Source of the DNA: Aurantibacter sp042094015
Lineage (GTDB): Bacteria > Bacteroidota > Bacteroidia > Flavobacteriales > Flavobacteriaceae
NCBI RefSeq assembly: GCF_042094015.1
Contig: NZ_JBELDZ010000041.1
Location: 1 to 24,085, forward strand
DNA: 24,085 nt
Reading direction: 5' to 3'
Shown here: in pieces, positions 1-8,731 of the stretch
Layout: each line of letters begins with the position of its first letter
How positions within the stretch are numbered: position 1 is the first letter of the stretch
Position numbers and translations under genes: made by a program
Notes under the pieces: model-generated
What the model was told of the DNA's origin: nothing
What the model saw: the letters and a program-made list of their open reading frames with translations, nothing else
The model's database searches: none

Positions 1-2
1 AT

Positions 3-1427
3 TTATCTACCGATTGTAGTATTGATGGTTCGGATATAATTTTAAGTAGTCAAGAATTTTCTAGTTTAAGTACTAATACAAATTCCAATACGATTATTGA
101 AAATTTAACAATTCCGAGTACAACCACAGCTGGAAACTATAATATAATCCTTTTAAGCGATGCAACAAATGTTATTCCTGAAGATAATGAAACTAATAAT
201 ATGTTTTGTATCCCAATTACTATAACAAATCCTATACTAGATTGCACAAGTAGTATTCCTTTAACTTGTGGCGTAACTTATAGTGGAATAAATTCTACTG
301 AAAATTCTTATATAGAAAGTTATGGATGTAATTCTTGGACAGAATCTGGTCCAGAACGCGTTCACACTATTACACCAAGTGGAAATGGAACAATAACAGC
401 AACATTAAGCAATTATACCGGTGATTTAGATATCTATATTTTAGGAAGTTGTGACCCAAATGACTGCATAGGAACAGTATTTTCTGATTCAGCAACCTAT
501 ACAAATGCAATTGCAGGAACTACGTATTATATTGTTGTAGATGCTGATGATGGTAGCGGAAGTAGTTATGATTTAACGGTTACTTGTCCTGCTATAAATG
601 AGATAAAACTAAACCCAATAATATCTTTACAAGGTGCAGCTTTAAACCCTAACCCAGGACAAGAAACCTTAATGCGAGATGATTTAAGAGCTGGAAGTTA
701 TATACCAACAACATCACCATATGCTGATAATTTAATCTGTGCTAGTACTGTGTTTAACAATGGTGGTACTTCTGGAACAGGAGCTATACAAGATAATATT
801 GTAGATTGGGTTTGGCTAGAACTTCGTAATCAAGCTGATAACACGACTGTTTTAGCAAGTACTTCTGCCCTTTTACAACGTGATGGAAATGTAGTTGCTA
901 CTGATGGAATTTCAAGTATAACCTTTAATTTACCTAATGACAACTATTATATAGCTATAAAACATCGTAATCATTTAGGTATAATTACAGCTAATACAAT
1001 TACATTATCAGGAACTCCTGTAAGTGTTGATTTTACAGATGCAAATAATCCAATAACATACGGTACAAATGCGCAAACTTTTATTACTAGTACACCAAAT
1101 GTTTTAGGAATGTGGGCTGGAGATGCAAATAATGATGGTAAACTAAACTATATAGGAGTTGAATCTGAAATTCCTTTTATTTCTAGTCACGTTTTTAATG
1201 ACCCAGATAATTCTTTATTTGGCGGTCCACCTACAGCGACTTATAGTTCTTTAGGTTATTATAGTACAGATATTGATATGAATGGTCAAACAATATATAT
1301 TGGGGCTAGCTCTGATATTCCATTTTTAAGCGGTAATATTTTTAATAATCCATCTAACTCTTTATTTGGTGGTCCACCAACAGCAACTTATACCTTTACA
1401 CAACAACTACCAGAAGGCGCAAATTAA
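3..1427 (+). CDS. C-terminal part of a large secreted adhesin-like repeat protein (5' end outside window)
   Basis: The frame is open from base 3, well before the first internal ATG at 201, so this is the last 474 residues of a longer protein. Visible order: residues 1-71 look like the end of a CARDB-type beta-sandwich (ending ETNNMFCIPITI). Residues about 77-195 look like a bacterial pre-peptidase C-terminal domain (GDLDIYILGSC, then TTYYIVVDADDG). Residues about 205-350 are another beta-rich domain containing the NYYIAIKHRNHLG motif. The last ~100 residues are two 49-residue repeats, each with a calcium-loop-like stretch (GDANNDGKL, then TDIDMNGQT) and the phrase NSLFGGPPTATY, before the terminal TQQLPEGAN. 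From memory, this tail resembles the C-terminal module of many very large Bacteroidota surface proteins. Extracellular location and adhesion are inferred; no catalytic motif is seen. Confidence 0.75.
   Translation, partial: LSTDCSIDGSDIILSSQEFSSLSTNTNSNTIIENLTIPSTTTAGNYNIILLSDATNVIPEDNETNNMFCIPITITNPILDCTSSIPLTCGVTYSGINSTENSYIESYGCNSWTESGPERVHTITPSGNGTITATLSNYTGDLDIYILGSCDPNDCIGTVFSDSATYTNAIAGTTYYIVVDADDGSGSSYDLTVTCPAINEIKLNPIISLQGAALNPNPGQETLMRDDLRAGSYIPTTSPYADNLICASTVFNNGGTSGTGAIQDNIVDWVWLELRNQADNTTVLASTSALLQRDGNVVATDGISSITFNLPNDNYYIAIKHRNHLGIITANTITLSGTPVSVDFTDANNPITYGTNAQTFITSTPNVLGMWAGDANNDGKLNYIGVESEIPFISSHVFNDPDNSLFGGPPTATYSSLGYYSTDIDMNGQTIYIGASSDIPFLSGNIFNNPSNSLFGGPPTATYTFTQQLPEGAN
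1212..1391 (+). repeat. Tandem 147-bp (49-codon) repeat at the 3' end of the adhesin-like gene
   Basis: The stretch starting TCTTTATTTGG at 1212-1243 recurs at 1359-1391 with only third-position changes, an offset of exactly 147 bases. Both copies encode NSLFGGPPTATY and are preceded by IPF(I/L)S or a close variant and by an Asp/Asn-rich loop. It is a protein-level repeat unit inside the coding sequence. Confidence 0.8.
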
Positions 1428-1466
1428 TTTTTAAAAAAATTAATGATATGACCTATAGATTATCCT

Positions 1467-1474
1467 TATTTTTG
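1467..1474 (+). promoter_or_regulatory. Possible -7 box (TAnnTTTG) upstream of the glutamate-synthase-like gene
   Basis: TATTTTTG matches the Bacteroidota -7 consensus perfectly and lies 19 bases before the ATG at 1494. No convincing TTTG -33 element is seen at the expected distance, so this is only a candidate. Confidence 0.35.
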
Positions 1475-1493
1475 AAAAAAACGTTTTAAAACT

Positions 1494-3047
1494 ATGGATA
1501 CCTTTTTATCTTTACTTTCAAGTATTTCTTGGTGGCTCTGGATTATTATAGCACTTATTATAATTGCGCTTAGAGATGTTTTACAGAAAAACCACACCAT
1601 AAGTCATAATTACCCAATTGTTGGACATGTACGCTATCTTTTTGAAAGTGTAGGCCCAGAAATTCGTCAGTATTTTGTAGCTAATAACCGTGAAGAATTA
1701 CCTTTTAATCGTATTGAACGTGGTTGGATTTACGCATCTGCTAAAAAAGAGAATAATTATGAAGGCTTTGGGACCGATCGTGATATTTATGCACATCAAC
1801 ATATATTTATAAATAATGCCATGATGCCTTATCAGGCTACTAAAGATCATCCTAACGCTATAGACAAAACGTTTTTACCTTGCGCTAAAGTTATGGGTGA
1901 ATTTAATCAACGTAAACGACCATTTAGACCAAAATCGGTTATTAATGTGTCTGCTATGAGTTTTGGGTCACTTTCTGCAAAAGCTGTAGAATCTTTAAAT
2001 AAAGGTGTCAAAATGGCTGGCGCGTATCACAATACTGGTGAAGGCGGATTATCTCCTTACCATAGTAATGGCGGTGATGTGGTATTTCATTTTGGAACAG
2101 GATATTTTGGTGTTCGTGCAGATGATGGTGGTTTTTCAATGGAGAAAATGGTAAAATTAGTTCAGGAAAACCCTTTTATTAGAGCAATTGAAGTGAAACT
2201 ATCGCAAGGCGCAAAACCAGGAAAAGGAGGCGTTTTACCAGGAGCAAAAATAACACCGGAAATTGCTAAAATTAGAGGTGTAGAAGTTGGCAAAACAGTA
2301 TTGTCGCCACCAAATCATAAAGCTTTTTCAAATGTAACTGAGTTGATGATTTTTATTGAACAAATTGCTGAAGCTACTGGTTTACCTGTTGGTATTAAGG
2401 CTGCTATTGGTAAATTAGATCAATGGGAAGAATTAGCAGATATTATGGTTAAAACAGGTAAAGGTCCAGATTTTATATCTGTTGATGGCGGCGAAGGCGG
2501 AACTGGTGCTGCGCCTCCAAGTTTTGCAGATCATGTAAGTTTACCTTGGGTTTATGGATTTGGAGATTTATATAAACTCTTTAAAGACAAAGGATTAAGT
2601 GAGCGTATTGTTTTTATTGGAAGTGGAAAATTAGGTTTTCCTGCCAAAGCTGCTATGGCATTTGCTATGGGAGCAGATTGTATTAACGTTGCTAGAGAAG
2701 CGATGATGAGTATTGGTTGTATTCAAGCACAAGTTTGCCATACAAATAAGTGTCCAAGTGGTGTTGCCACACAAAGCAAATGGCTACAAAGTGGAATTGA
2801 CCCAACATTAAAATCAGTACGACTAGCACAATACTTTAAAACGTTTAGAAAAGAATTTATTGAAATTACACATGCTGCTGGTTACGAACATCCATGCCAA
2901 TTTACTATGAGTGACATTGAAGTAAATGTTGATGATCATAACTTATCTAAAGATCTTAGCAGAACTTATAATTATAATAAAACCAAAGTACCTTTTAATG
3001 GTATGGAAGAGTTTGTAAATTGTAAACATTTAGGAGGACAAAATTAA
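1494..3047 (+). CDS. FMN-binding glutamate synthase family protein, membrane-anchored, stand-alone FMN/Fe-S domain
   Basis: 517 residues. A hydrophobic segment at residues about 11-27 (WWLWIIIALIIIAL) suggests one N-terminal membrane anchor. The rest is the FMN-binding alpha/beta barrel of glutamate synthase: INVSAMSFGSLS near residue 150, then GEGGLSPYH, then DFISVDGGEGGTGAAPPSF around 325-343. Cys409, Cys415 and Cys420 have the C-x5-C-x4-C spacing of the 3Fe-4S site of the GltB large subunit. The glutaminase (GATase) domain and the C-terminal GXGXG domain of full GltB are absent. Family members of this size are annotated as FMN-binding glutamate synthase family proteins, and their substrate is not established. 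It follows the adhesin gene by 66 bases and ends before a strong hairpin. No gltD-like partner is in the window, so calling it a glutamate synthase would go too far. Confidence 0.88.
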   Translation: MDTFLSLLSSISWWLWIIIALIIIALRDVLQKNHTISHNYPIVGHVRYLFESVGPEIRQYFVANNREELPFNRIERGWIYASAKKENNYEGFGTDRDIYAHQHIFINNAMMPYQATKDHPNAIDKTFLPCAKVMGEFNQRKRPFRPKSVINVSAMSFGSLSAKAVESLNKGVKMAGAYHNTGEGGLSPYHSNGGDVVFHFGTGYFGVRADDGGFSMEKMVKLVQENPFIRAIEVKLSQGAKPGKGGVLPGAKITPEIAKIRGVEVGKTVLSPPNHKAFSNVTELMIFIEQIAEATGLPVGIKAAIGKLDQWEELADIMVKTGKGPDFISVDGGEGGTGAAPPSFADHVSLPWVYGFGDLYKLFKDKGLSERIVFIGSGKLGFPAKAAMAFAMGADCINVAREAMMSIGCIQAQVCHTNKCPSGVATQSKWLQSGIDPTLKSVRLAQYFKTFRKEFIEITHAAGYEHPCQFTMSDIEVNVDDHNLSKDLSRTYNYNKTKVPFNGMEEFVNCKHLGGQN

Positions 3048-3073
3048 AAATATAGAAAAAAATTACCCTATAA

Positions 3074-3105
3074 AAAAACTCATAACAATTACGTTATGAG
3101 TTTTT
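3074..3105. terminator. Bidirectional intrinsic terminator between convergent genes
   Basis: Perfect 13-bp stem: AAAAACTCATAAC at 3074-3086, loop AATTAC, GTTATGAGTTTTT at 3093-3105. It is T-rich on the 3' side in both directions and lies between the stops of the genes ending at 3047 (+) and 3127 (-). Confidence 0.88.
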
Positions 3106-3126
3106 CTATATTTATAACTAAAACTA

Positions 3127-4863
3127 TTAATCTCTTAACACATGAACACTACCAACAACATTTCGAGTAACTCCTGACTTATCTGTGTATGTACCAGAGA
3201 AATTCATATCTATATATTCTCCTACATTACCAAAAGCATTTAAATTGTAGCTTATATCTATAGTCGAGCTATAATCTATATCCATCGTATTAGCTTCAAT
3301 AGTATAAACTGAAGAATCATACGTTCCTAAAATAGTATTAGAACCACCTAAATAAAAATAATTATTGGTTCCTCCTGTGTTTGCAGAGATATTTAGATAG
3401 GTTGAACCGTATTGTGTAGTAGAAATATTGTTTAAATAATATTCTACAGGGTTATTATCTAATTGTAAAGTTACAAACTCTGTTACTGTATTGCATGCTA
3501 TAATGTTTCCAACATTAGTATTACTAAAATTAAAAGATATATCCCCTGTAGATTGAAAAGCGTCGTAATTTACACCTTCTAAAGTAAATGTTGAAAGAGA
3601 AGAACATTGAATCACATTAAAGCTAAAAGTACCATTATCTACTAGTACTTCAGAAAATTGAGAACCATAATCTAACGTAACATAACCATTAGTAACATTA
3701 ACATTATTGCAATCTACTAAAGTTCCTGCAATTGTAGTTGCATTAACTGTTGGTAAAACTACTTGTCCCATATCTGTATCTACAGAAAATGGACCAATAG
3801 TTTGTATATATACTTCTACGCCACAAAGATCAAACGCTTTTAATGTCAATATTTCATTTGATGGAATTAAACCACATATTTCTCCACTACTATTAGAATA
3901 ACCTATTCTTGGATATGTTGAGTTTGCTCTCCATAACTCTACTTTAACATTTGCTAAAGGTAAATTTGTATTATCTACAATATCTAAACAAAGTGAAACC
4001 GTAGGAAATTGTGCATCACAATTCCACCAAGAAAAATGAGAAACAGAGGCAACATATTTATTTCCTTGCTTTACTGCTACCTCTTCTTCTTCCCAAACAC
4101 CAGAGGTTTCATTAAAAGACCACAATGGAATGCTGCTTGGCGCATTAGTTTGTGCTGCATCAATTAACAACTCAATTTCTGCTGTACTACCATCTGCAAT
4201 GTTTAGTTTTTCGCCTGAATCTCCTCGTAATTCAACATTTAACATACCATAAGTTTCTAATACACGTTCTTCGTTGTTAGTGTTTATAGCTTGCATATTT
4301 CCTGGCATAATAGCTTCAATGTCTGGATTATTTGCTTCTAAATGGTACATATATACTTTTATATTTCCGGAATAATCATTCCCATTATTATCTTTAAAAT
4401 TGCCATCAAAAGTTACTTGTGTTCCATTAGTTAGACTAACAGTTTCTATCAATCCTGAATTTATAGTTCCTACTAAATTTTCAGAAACCATCATCACCGA
4501 AACAACGTTATTTCCATTAGTTGGAACTAAAGTTTTTACACTTTTTAAATATCCAGATTTTTCTATAGTAATAATTGCTTGTCTTTGATAAACTTGAGCA
4601 TTATTAAAAATAAATACACCATTAACATCTGTATTTACTAAACCTAAACCTATTGACACTTGAGCATTTACTATTGGTATATTACTTTCATCCACAACTT
4701 TACCAATAAAATTTCGATTAATAGTTTCTCCTTGGTTTAATTCTGAATTAGTGTTTTGGAAATTATTTGTATTTATTCCATCATCTTCTGTACAAGAAAA
4801 AATGATTAGTAGAAATAATAATAAATAATAAAAATTTAATTTATTTAATTGCTTCGTTTTCAT
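3127..4863 (-). CDS. Surface lipoprotein with carboxypeptidase-regulatory-like domain
   Basis: 578 residues. The N-terminus is a lipoprotein signal (Lys-rich start, hydrophobic stretch LLLFLLIIFS, then Cys24). The cysteine is followed by TEDD, an acidic stretch resembling the lipoprotein export signal that sends Bacteroidota lipoproteins to the cell surface. Residues about 53-125 match a carboxypeptidase D regulatory-like beta-sandwich (GKVVDESNIPIVNAQVSI, then DVNGVFIF). A middle part carries IPLWSFNETSGVWEEE and SHFSWWNCDAQ. A second carboxypeptidase-regulatory-like or Ig-like stretch follows (LPLANVKVELW, SNSSGEICG), then a beta-rich C-terminus. No enzyme active site is visible. Likely a cell-surface binding or structural lipoprotein; the ligand is unknown. 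It is transcribed alone and shares the downstream terminator with the convergent FMN protein gene. Confidence 0.72.
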   Translation of the reverse strand: MKTKQLNKLNFYYLLLFLLIIFSCTEDDGINTNNFQNTNSELNQGETINRNFIGKVVDESNIPIVNAQVSIGLGLVNTDVNGVFIFNNAQVYQRQAIITIEKSGYLKSVKTLVPTNGNNVVSVMMVSENLVGTINSGLIETVSLTNGTQVTFDGNFKDNNGNDYSGNIKVYMYHLEANNPDIEAIMPGNMQAINTNNEERVLETYGMLNVELRGDSGEKLNIADGSTAEIELLIDAAQTNAPSSIPLWSFNETSGVWEEEEVAVKQGNKYVASVSHFSWWNCDAQFPTVSLCLDIVDNTNLPLANVKVELWRANSTYPRIGYSNSSGEICGLIPSNEILTLKAFDLCGVEVYIQTIGPFSVDTDMGQVVLPTVNATTIAGTLVDCNNVNVTNGYVTLDYGSQFSEVLVDNGTFSFNVIQCSSLSTFTLEGVNYDAFQSTGDISFNFSNTNVGNIIACNTVTEFVTLQLDNNPVEYYLNNISTTQYGSTYLNISANTGGTNNYFYLGGSNTILGTYDSSVYTIEANTMDIDYSSTIDISYNLNAFGNVGEYIDMNFSGTYTDKSGVTRNVVGSVHVLRD

Positions 4864-5041
4864 AAAACATTGATTTTTAAAAATGAAAATTATACTATTC
4901 CTTGTTACAATAATAATTTCTCTGTTTTTTAAATAGATACAATAAATTAAAAAAGGTTGCGTAGTAAGTTGAAAAAAAATATATCGTATTTTAGCAATAT
5001 ATTTTTCATTCTAAACAAAGAGAATTATAATTTACACCATA

Positions 5042-5572
5042 ATGGATAATACAATAACAAACCTACTCTACTTTACAATACCAACAGTAATTACTGGACT
5101 TTTAGCATACTTTTTATTACAACAGTTTTTTAAAAATGAAAAAAGTCGTAGAGAAGACGATAACTTCAGCTTAAAAAATATAGAAACAACAAAAGAAAGT
5201 TTACCAATACGCTTACAAGCTTATGAGCGTATGTCTTTATATTTAGAACGTATTTCGCCTAATAACTTATTACTACGTGTTTCGCCTATTACAGATGACT
5301 CTAATGGTTACGAAAATTTATTAGTTCAGAATATAGAACAAGAATTTGAACATAATTTAGCACAACAAATTTATGTATCTGATGAGTGCTGGAGTGTAAT
5401 TAACACATCAAAAAATGGTGTTATTAAGATTATTAGAAAAGCTAATATCAACGAAAAAATAACAACTGCAGATAAACTTAGAGAAGCTATCTTAACAGAT
5501 ATGGTAGAAAAACCATCGCCTACATTAATAGCACTTTCTTATATGAGAAATGAAGTGAGTAAATTGTGGTAG
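5042..5572 (+). CDS. Conserved membrane-anchored protein of unknown function
   Basis: 176 residues. A single hydrophobic segment at residues about 6-27 (LLYFTIPTVITGLLAYFLLQQ) is followed by a soluble, charged domain of about 145 residues. That domain contains LPIRLQAYERMSLYLERI, a pattern I associate with uncharacterised Bacteroidota membrane proteins. No enzymatic motif, cysteine cluster or nucleotide-binding loop is seen. The likely topology is one N-terminal helix with the bulk in the cytoplasm, because the KNEKSRRED stretch after the helix is positively charged at its start. It is flanked by a divergent lipoprotein gene and converges tail-to-tail with the patatin gene. Function cannot be given from the sequence. 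Confidence 0.7.
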   Translation: MDNTITNLLYFTIPTVITGLLAYFLLQQFFKNEKSRREDDNFSLKNIETTKESLPIRLQAYERMSLYLERISPNNLLLRVSPITDDSNGYENLLVQNIEQEFEHNLAQQIYVSDECWSVINTSKNGVIKIIRKANINEKITTADKLREAILTDMVEKPSPTLIALSYMRNEVSKLW

Positions 5573-5574
5573 AT

Positions 5575-6498
5575 TTATTGCTCTTCTAAACTTTCGCTTT
5601 CATCCATAGTTTGACCTTTTGCGTGTTTAGTTTCTGCATAATCAAAACCTTGCTGCCACCATTGCTCCATTAAATGCTTATTAAAAATAAGTGCGTTTTC
5701 TGTTAATTTTGTTGGTGTATAATATAAGTTAAGCTTAACATTTCTGTGCTTTGCAGCTAGTTTACCTATAGCAATGTCCCCTTTTTCTACTTGATCCATT
5801 AAATGACCAAAAAGATTTATCATTAACGAAAATGGATTTTTACCTAATACTTTGTTGTAGGCTAAATCTTCGCTTTCTAAAACAATAGCATCTACCTCTG
5901 TTGCGCCACGTAAAATTGCTTCACGTATAGGAATTACACATCCTAAACCGCCATCTGCATATTCAAATCCATTTTTTTTAACCAAAGACATAAACGGTAT
6001 ATAGTTACAAGAAATCCAAATCCACTCGCAAAACTCTTCATAACTATAATCCTTTATAGATTTATATTCTGTTCTGTTCTTAGACAAGTTGGTTACTGTA
6101 ACTACAACATCTTCTTTAGTTTCTAATATTTTGTTGAATTCTGCTTCAGAAAAATTCTTTTTTATATGTTTTCTAAGCGCTTTACTTTCTCCAAAAGTTC
6201 TTTTCTTTTTAATAAACTGAATTAACGAATTAAAATAATTAATAGATACATACTCTCTATTTCCTTTGCGTTTAACCACAAAAGGATTTATACTAAAAAT
6301 AGATTTCTGATTAACATTAGTATAAATATCATAAAGCTTACCTAAATCATTAACTGCAAGATGTGGCACCAATAAGCTACCAGTAGACGTACCAAGAAAC
6401 ATATCGTATTCACGATTCTCTTGCTCCATTAAATACTGTGCTACGCCACCTGCAAATGCGCCTTTACTTCCGCCTCCAGAAATTACTAATGCTCTCAA
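5575..6498 (-). CDS. Patatin-like phospholipase family protein
   Basis: 307 residues. All patatin active-site elements are visible: oxyanion-hole glycine loop GGGSKGA (residues 8-14), nucleophile elbow GTSTG with Ser38, and the dyad aspartate in DGG at Asp182 (EYADGGLGCVIPI). No signal peptide is seen, so a cytoplasmic or membrane-peripheral lipid acyl hydrolase is expected; the lipid substrate cannot be told. It starts 27 bases after the aminopeptidase stop and is probably co-transcribed with it. Its own stop is 2 bases from the stop of the convergent gene at 5042-5572, with no hairpin between. Confidence 0.9.
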   Translation of the reverse strand: MRALVISGGGSKGAFAGGVAQYLMEQENREYDMFLGTSTGSLLVPHLAVNDLGKLYDIYTNVNQKSIFSINPFVVKRKGNREYVSINYFNSLIQFIKKKRTFGESKALRKHIKKNFSEAEFNKILETKEDVVVTVTNLSKNRTEYKSIKDYSYEEFCEWIWISCNYIPFMSLVKKNGFEYADGGLGCVIPIREAILRGATEVDAIVLESEDLAYNKVLGKNPFSLMINLFGHLMDQVEKGDIAIGKLAAKHRNVKLNLYYTPTKLTENALIFNKHLMEQWWQQGFDYAETKHAKGQTMDESESLEEQ

Positions 6499-6525
6499 TA
6501 CGTTTTTATTTAATTCTATTAGTTA

Positions 6526-8565
6526 CTACTCTTCGCTATTTTCAATCTGTTTCAATAGCTTTTTGGAAAAACTATTAAATCGCCAATTATGATGTTTAGT
6601 AGCTAGTTTTAAATTTTCAGTCGCTAAGATATTAAAAGCATTTAACTCTTTTAAGTAAGTAAATCCGTTTTGTCTTACATTAAAGCTATAAACAGAATTG
6701 GTGTACTCAACCATTTCATTATAAAAACTAGCTTTACTATTATCTAAATAACCTTCTGTATTTAATGCTAATGCTAACCACAGGAAACGCACATTTTTAT
6801 TGTTATTACCTATAATAGCTTTAGTTTTATTAAGATATTTTGTTCTATCCTCTGGGAAATTCACCCATAGCTTATAAAGTGCAGCTTCTATTGTTAAATA
6901 TGAATTTTCACCTAAAAGGTTCTCAAAATTTAACTTAAATTTCTGGGGTATTGTTTGCATTGAAAATGCAATAGATTGTCTAACTTTTTGACTATTTGAA
7001 TTAAAAGCTTCTAAAATAATACTTTCAGAACCTGGATAATCTGCTTTAGAAAGTGCTTCTTCTAAAACGCTAGACTTCACGGATTCTGAGCCTTCCGGTA
7101 AGTGATTTATAATACTCGAAGGAATATAGTCGTCATTTGAGTCTTTTCTATAACTTAAATAAGGTGATTCTAAATGTGTTAATAAAAAAGCTGTTTCTTC
7201 ATTCTTTTCTAGAACTAGCCTCATTTGATCTTCTGGTAGTTCTGGTGACAACAACCATAAATCAACAAAACCGCTTAAATTTACTCCTGAAAATCTTTCA
7301 ACTTCATCTATGAAATTTTTAGTTTCAACATTTTTAAACTTATATAGTTCTAAATAACTCTTAATCGCTTTTTTAAAAGCCTTATCTCCTACTCTATCTC
7401 TTAATATATGTAAAGCCCAAGCGCCTTTTTTATAAAAAGTTGTACTGCTTGATTTAGGGTTTAATAATGCTGTACTTTTATCTGCTTGATCTTGCGCTAT
7501 TAGTTCTAAATAATACTCGTAAAGTTTTTGATAATAATAATCTTCTCCAAAAACATCTTTTTCAGCTAATAAAGCATAATAAGTTGCAAAACCTTCTTGA
7601 AGCCAATGATGAGTTCCTGAAGTTTCGGTTACTAAATCTCCAAACCATTGATGTGCTAACTCGTGCGCATTTACATTAACGTAATTATTATCGTTAAATT
7701 CTATAGCATCTACCATAAAAGCATCCGAAAAGATTGTACAACTGGTGTTTTCCATTCCAGAATACAAAAAATCTTTTACAGGAACTTGTTTATAGTTTTG
7801 CCAAGGATAAGCTACACCAATTTCCTCTTCCAAAAAATCAAACATTTGTTTTGAATATCTGTATGTTGACTCTACTTTTAGTGAATCTTTTGGATAATAG
7901 TAATAATCTAAAGGCTTTCCACTTTTAGAAAGCTCTGCATCTTTATGGTATTTACCGATTGCTAACGCTACTAAATAGCTTGACATTGGATTCTCCATAA
8001 CATAATGCCATTTTGTTTGTGTTTTACCAATCGTTTTTTGTTTTAATTTTCCGTTAGCTATAACCTCAAAATTATTATTGAACTTTATAAACAAGTCAAA
8101 AGCAATTTTATCGTTCATATCATCGATACTTGGCAACCAATTACTGGTGTACTTTCCTTGTCCTTGTGTCCAAATTTGTGGATTGTACTCTGGATGATTT
8201 ATAGCTTCGTTCCAATCTATAAAATACAATGCTTTTTTAGGCTTTGTTTTATAATTTATATTTAAAGTATAAGTTTTACCAACTTCAAAATTACTTTTAT
8301 AGATGATTTGTCTTCCATTATATTCAAAATCGACACCTAAATAACGGTTTGAAACATCTAAAACCTCCATATTTTTAGCATCAACAAAAATAGAATCTGT
8401 AGGTTTCAAAATAGTATAATCTAAATGTACCTTACCTAAAATGATTGATTTTTTTGTGTCAAATTCAATTTCAGCAGAAACAGAAGTAAAATCAACCATA
8501 TCTGTTTGTTGCGAAAACCCAACAAAGTTAAAGAGACTTAATAAAAATATTAAAATGAATTTCAT
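6526..8565 (-). CDS. M1 family metallo-aminopeptidase, exported
   Basis: 679 residues. The N-terminal signal peptide (KFILIFLLSLFNFVGFSQQ) indicates export to the periplasm or beyond. The M1 core is intact: exopeptidase motif GMEN at residues 270-273, zinc-binding HELAH at 301-305, and the third zinc ligand Glu324, 19 residues after His305, in WLQEGFATYY. The segment FYKKGAWALHILR around residue 380 carries the tyrosine typical of the M1 active site. It would release N-terminal amino acids from peptides, consistent with peptide use in a protein-degrading marine bacterium. The C-terminal ~200 residues are helical-repeat-like, as in other M1 enzymes. First gene of a two-gene unit with the patatin gene. 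Confidence 0.93.
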   Translation of the reverse strand: MKFILIFLLSLFNFVGFSQQTDMVDFTSVSAEIEFDTKKSIILGKVHLDYTILKPTDSIFVDAKNMEVLDVSNRYLGVDFEYNGRQIIYKSNFEVGKTYTLNINYKTKPKKALYFIDWNEAINHPEYNPQIWTQGQGKYTSNWLPSIDDMNDKIAFDLFIKFNNNFEVIANGKLKQKTIGKTQTKWHYVMENPMSSYLVALAIGKYHKDAELSKSGKPLDYYYYPKDSLKVESTYRYSKQMFDFLEEEIGVAYPWQNYKQVPVKDFLYSGMENTSCTIFSDAFMVDAIEFNDNNYVNVNAHELAHQWFGDLVTETSGTHHWLQEGFATYYALLAEKDVFGEDYYYQKLYEYYLELIAQDQADKSTALLNPKSSSTTFYKKGAWALHILRDRVGDKAFKKAIKSYLELYKFKNVETKNFIDEVERFSGVNLSGFVDLWLLSPELPEDQMRLVLEKNEETAFLLTHLESPYLSYRKDSNDDYIPSSIINHLPEGSESVKSSVLEEALSKADYPGSESIILEAFNSNSQKVRQSIAFSMQTIPQKFKLNFENLLGENSYLTIEAALYKLWVNFPEDRTKYLNKTKAIIGNNNKNVRFLWLALALNTEGYLDNSKASFYNEMVEYTNSVYSFNVRQNGFTYLKELNAFNILATENLKLATKHHNWRFNSFSKKLLKQIENSEE

Positions 8566-8653
8566 AGTAAAAGATAAACCAACTAGTAAGCCAAAATACA
8601 GTTTTTAATAATTTTTATACTGAAGTATTAAGGTTATTTCTACATAGTTTTAA

Positions 8654-8684
8654 ACATTTTAAGCTAACAACTAACTTAAAATGT
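8654..8684. repeat. Inverted repeat in the divergent aminopeptidase/recG promoter region
   Basis: ACATTTTAAG at 8654-8663 and its exact complement CTTAAAATGT at 8675-8684 are separated by 11 bases, so centre-to-centre spacing is 21 bases (two helical turns). It sits between divergent genes starting at 8565 (-) and 8732 (+). It could be an operator or a weak RNA hairpin. The rest of this 166-base gap shows no clear promoter. Confidence 0.5.
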
Positions 8685-8731
8685 ACAACTAAACCTTTTC
8701 TAAATCAATGGAAATATTTTAAATTCGTACT

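Noticed and set aside
1423..1444. AT-only hairpin overlapping the stop of the adhesin-like gene
   Set aside because: All stem pairs are A-T and the loop would be only about 2-4 bases; too weak to call a terminator.
4975..5006. Inverted repeat AAAAATATAT / ATATATTTTT with a 12-base spacer upstream of the gene at 5042
   Set aside because: Composed only of A and T in very AT-rich DNA; no clear promoter or terminator position fits, so chance is likely.
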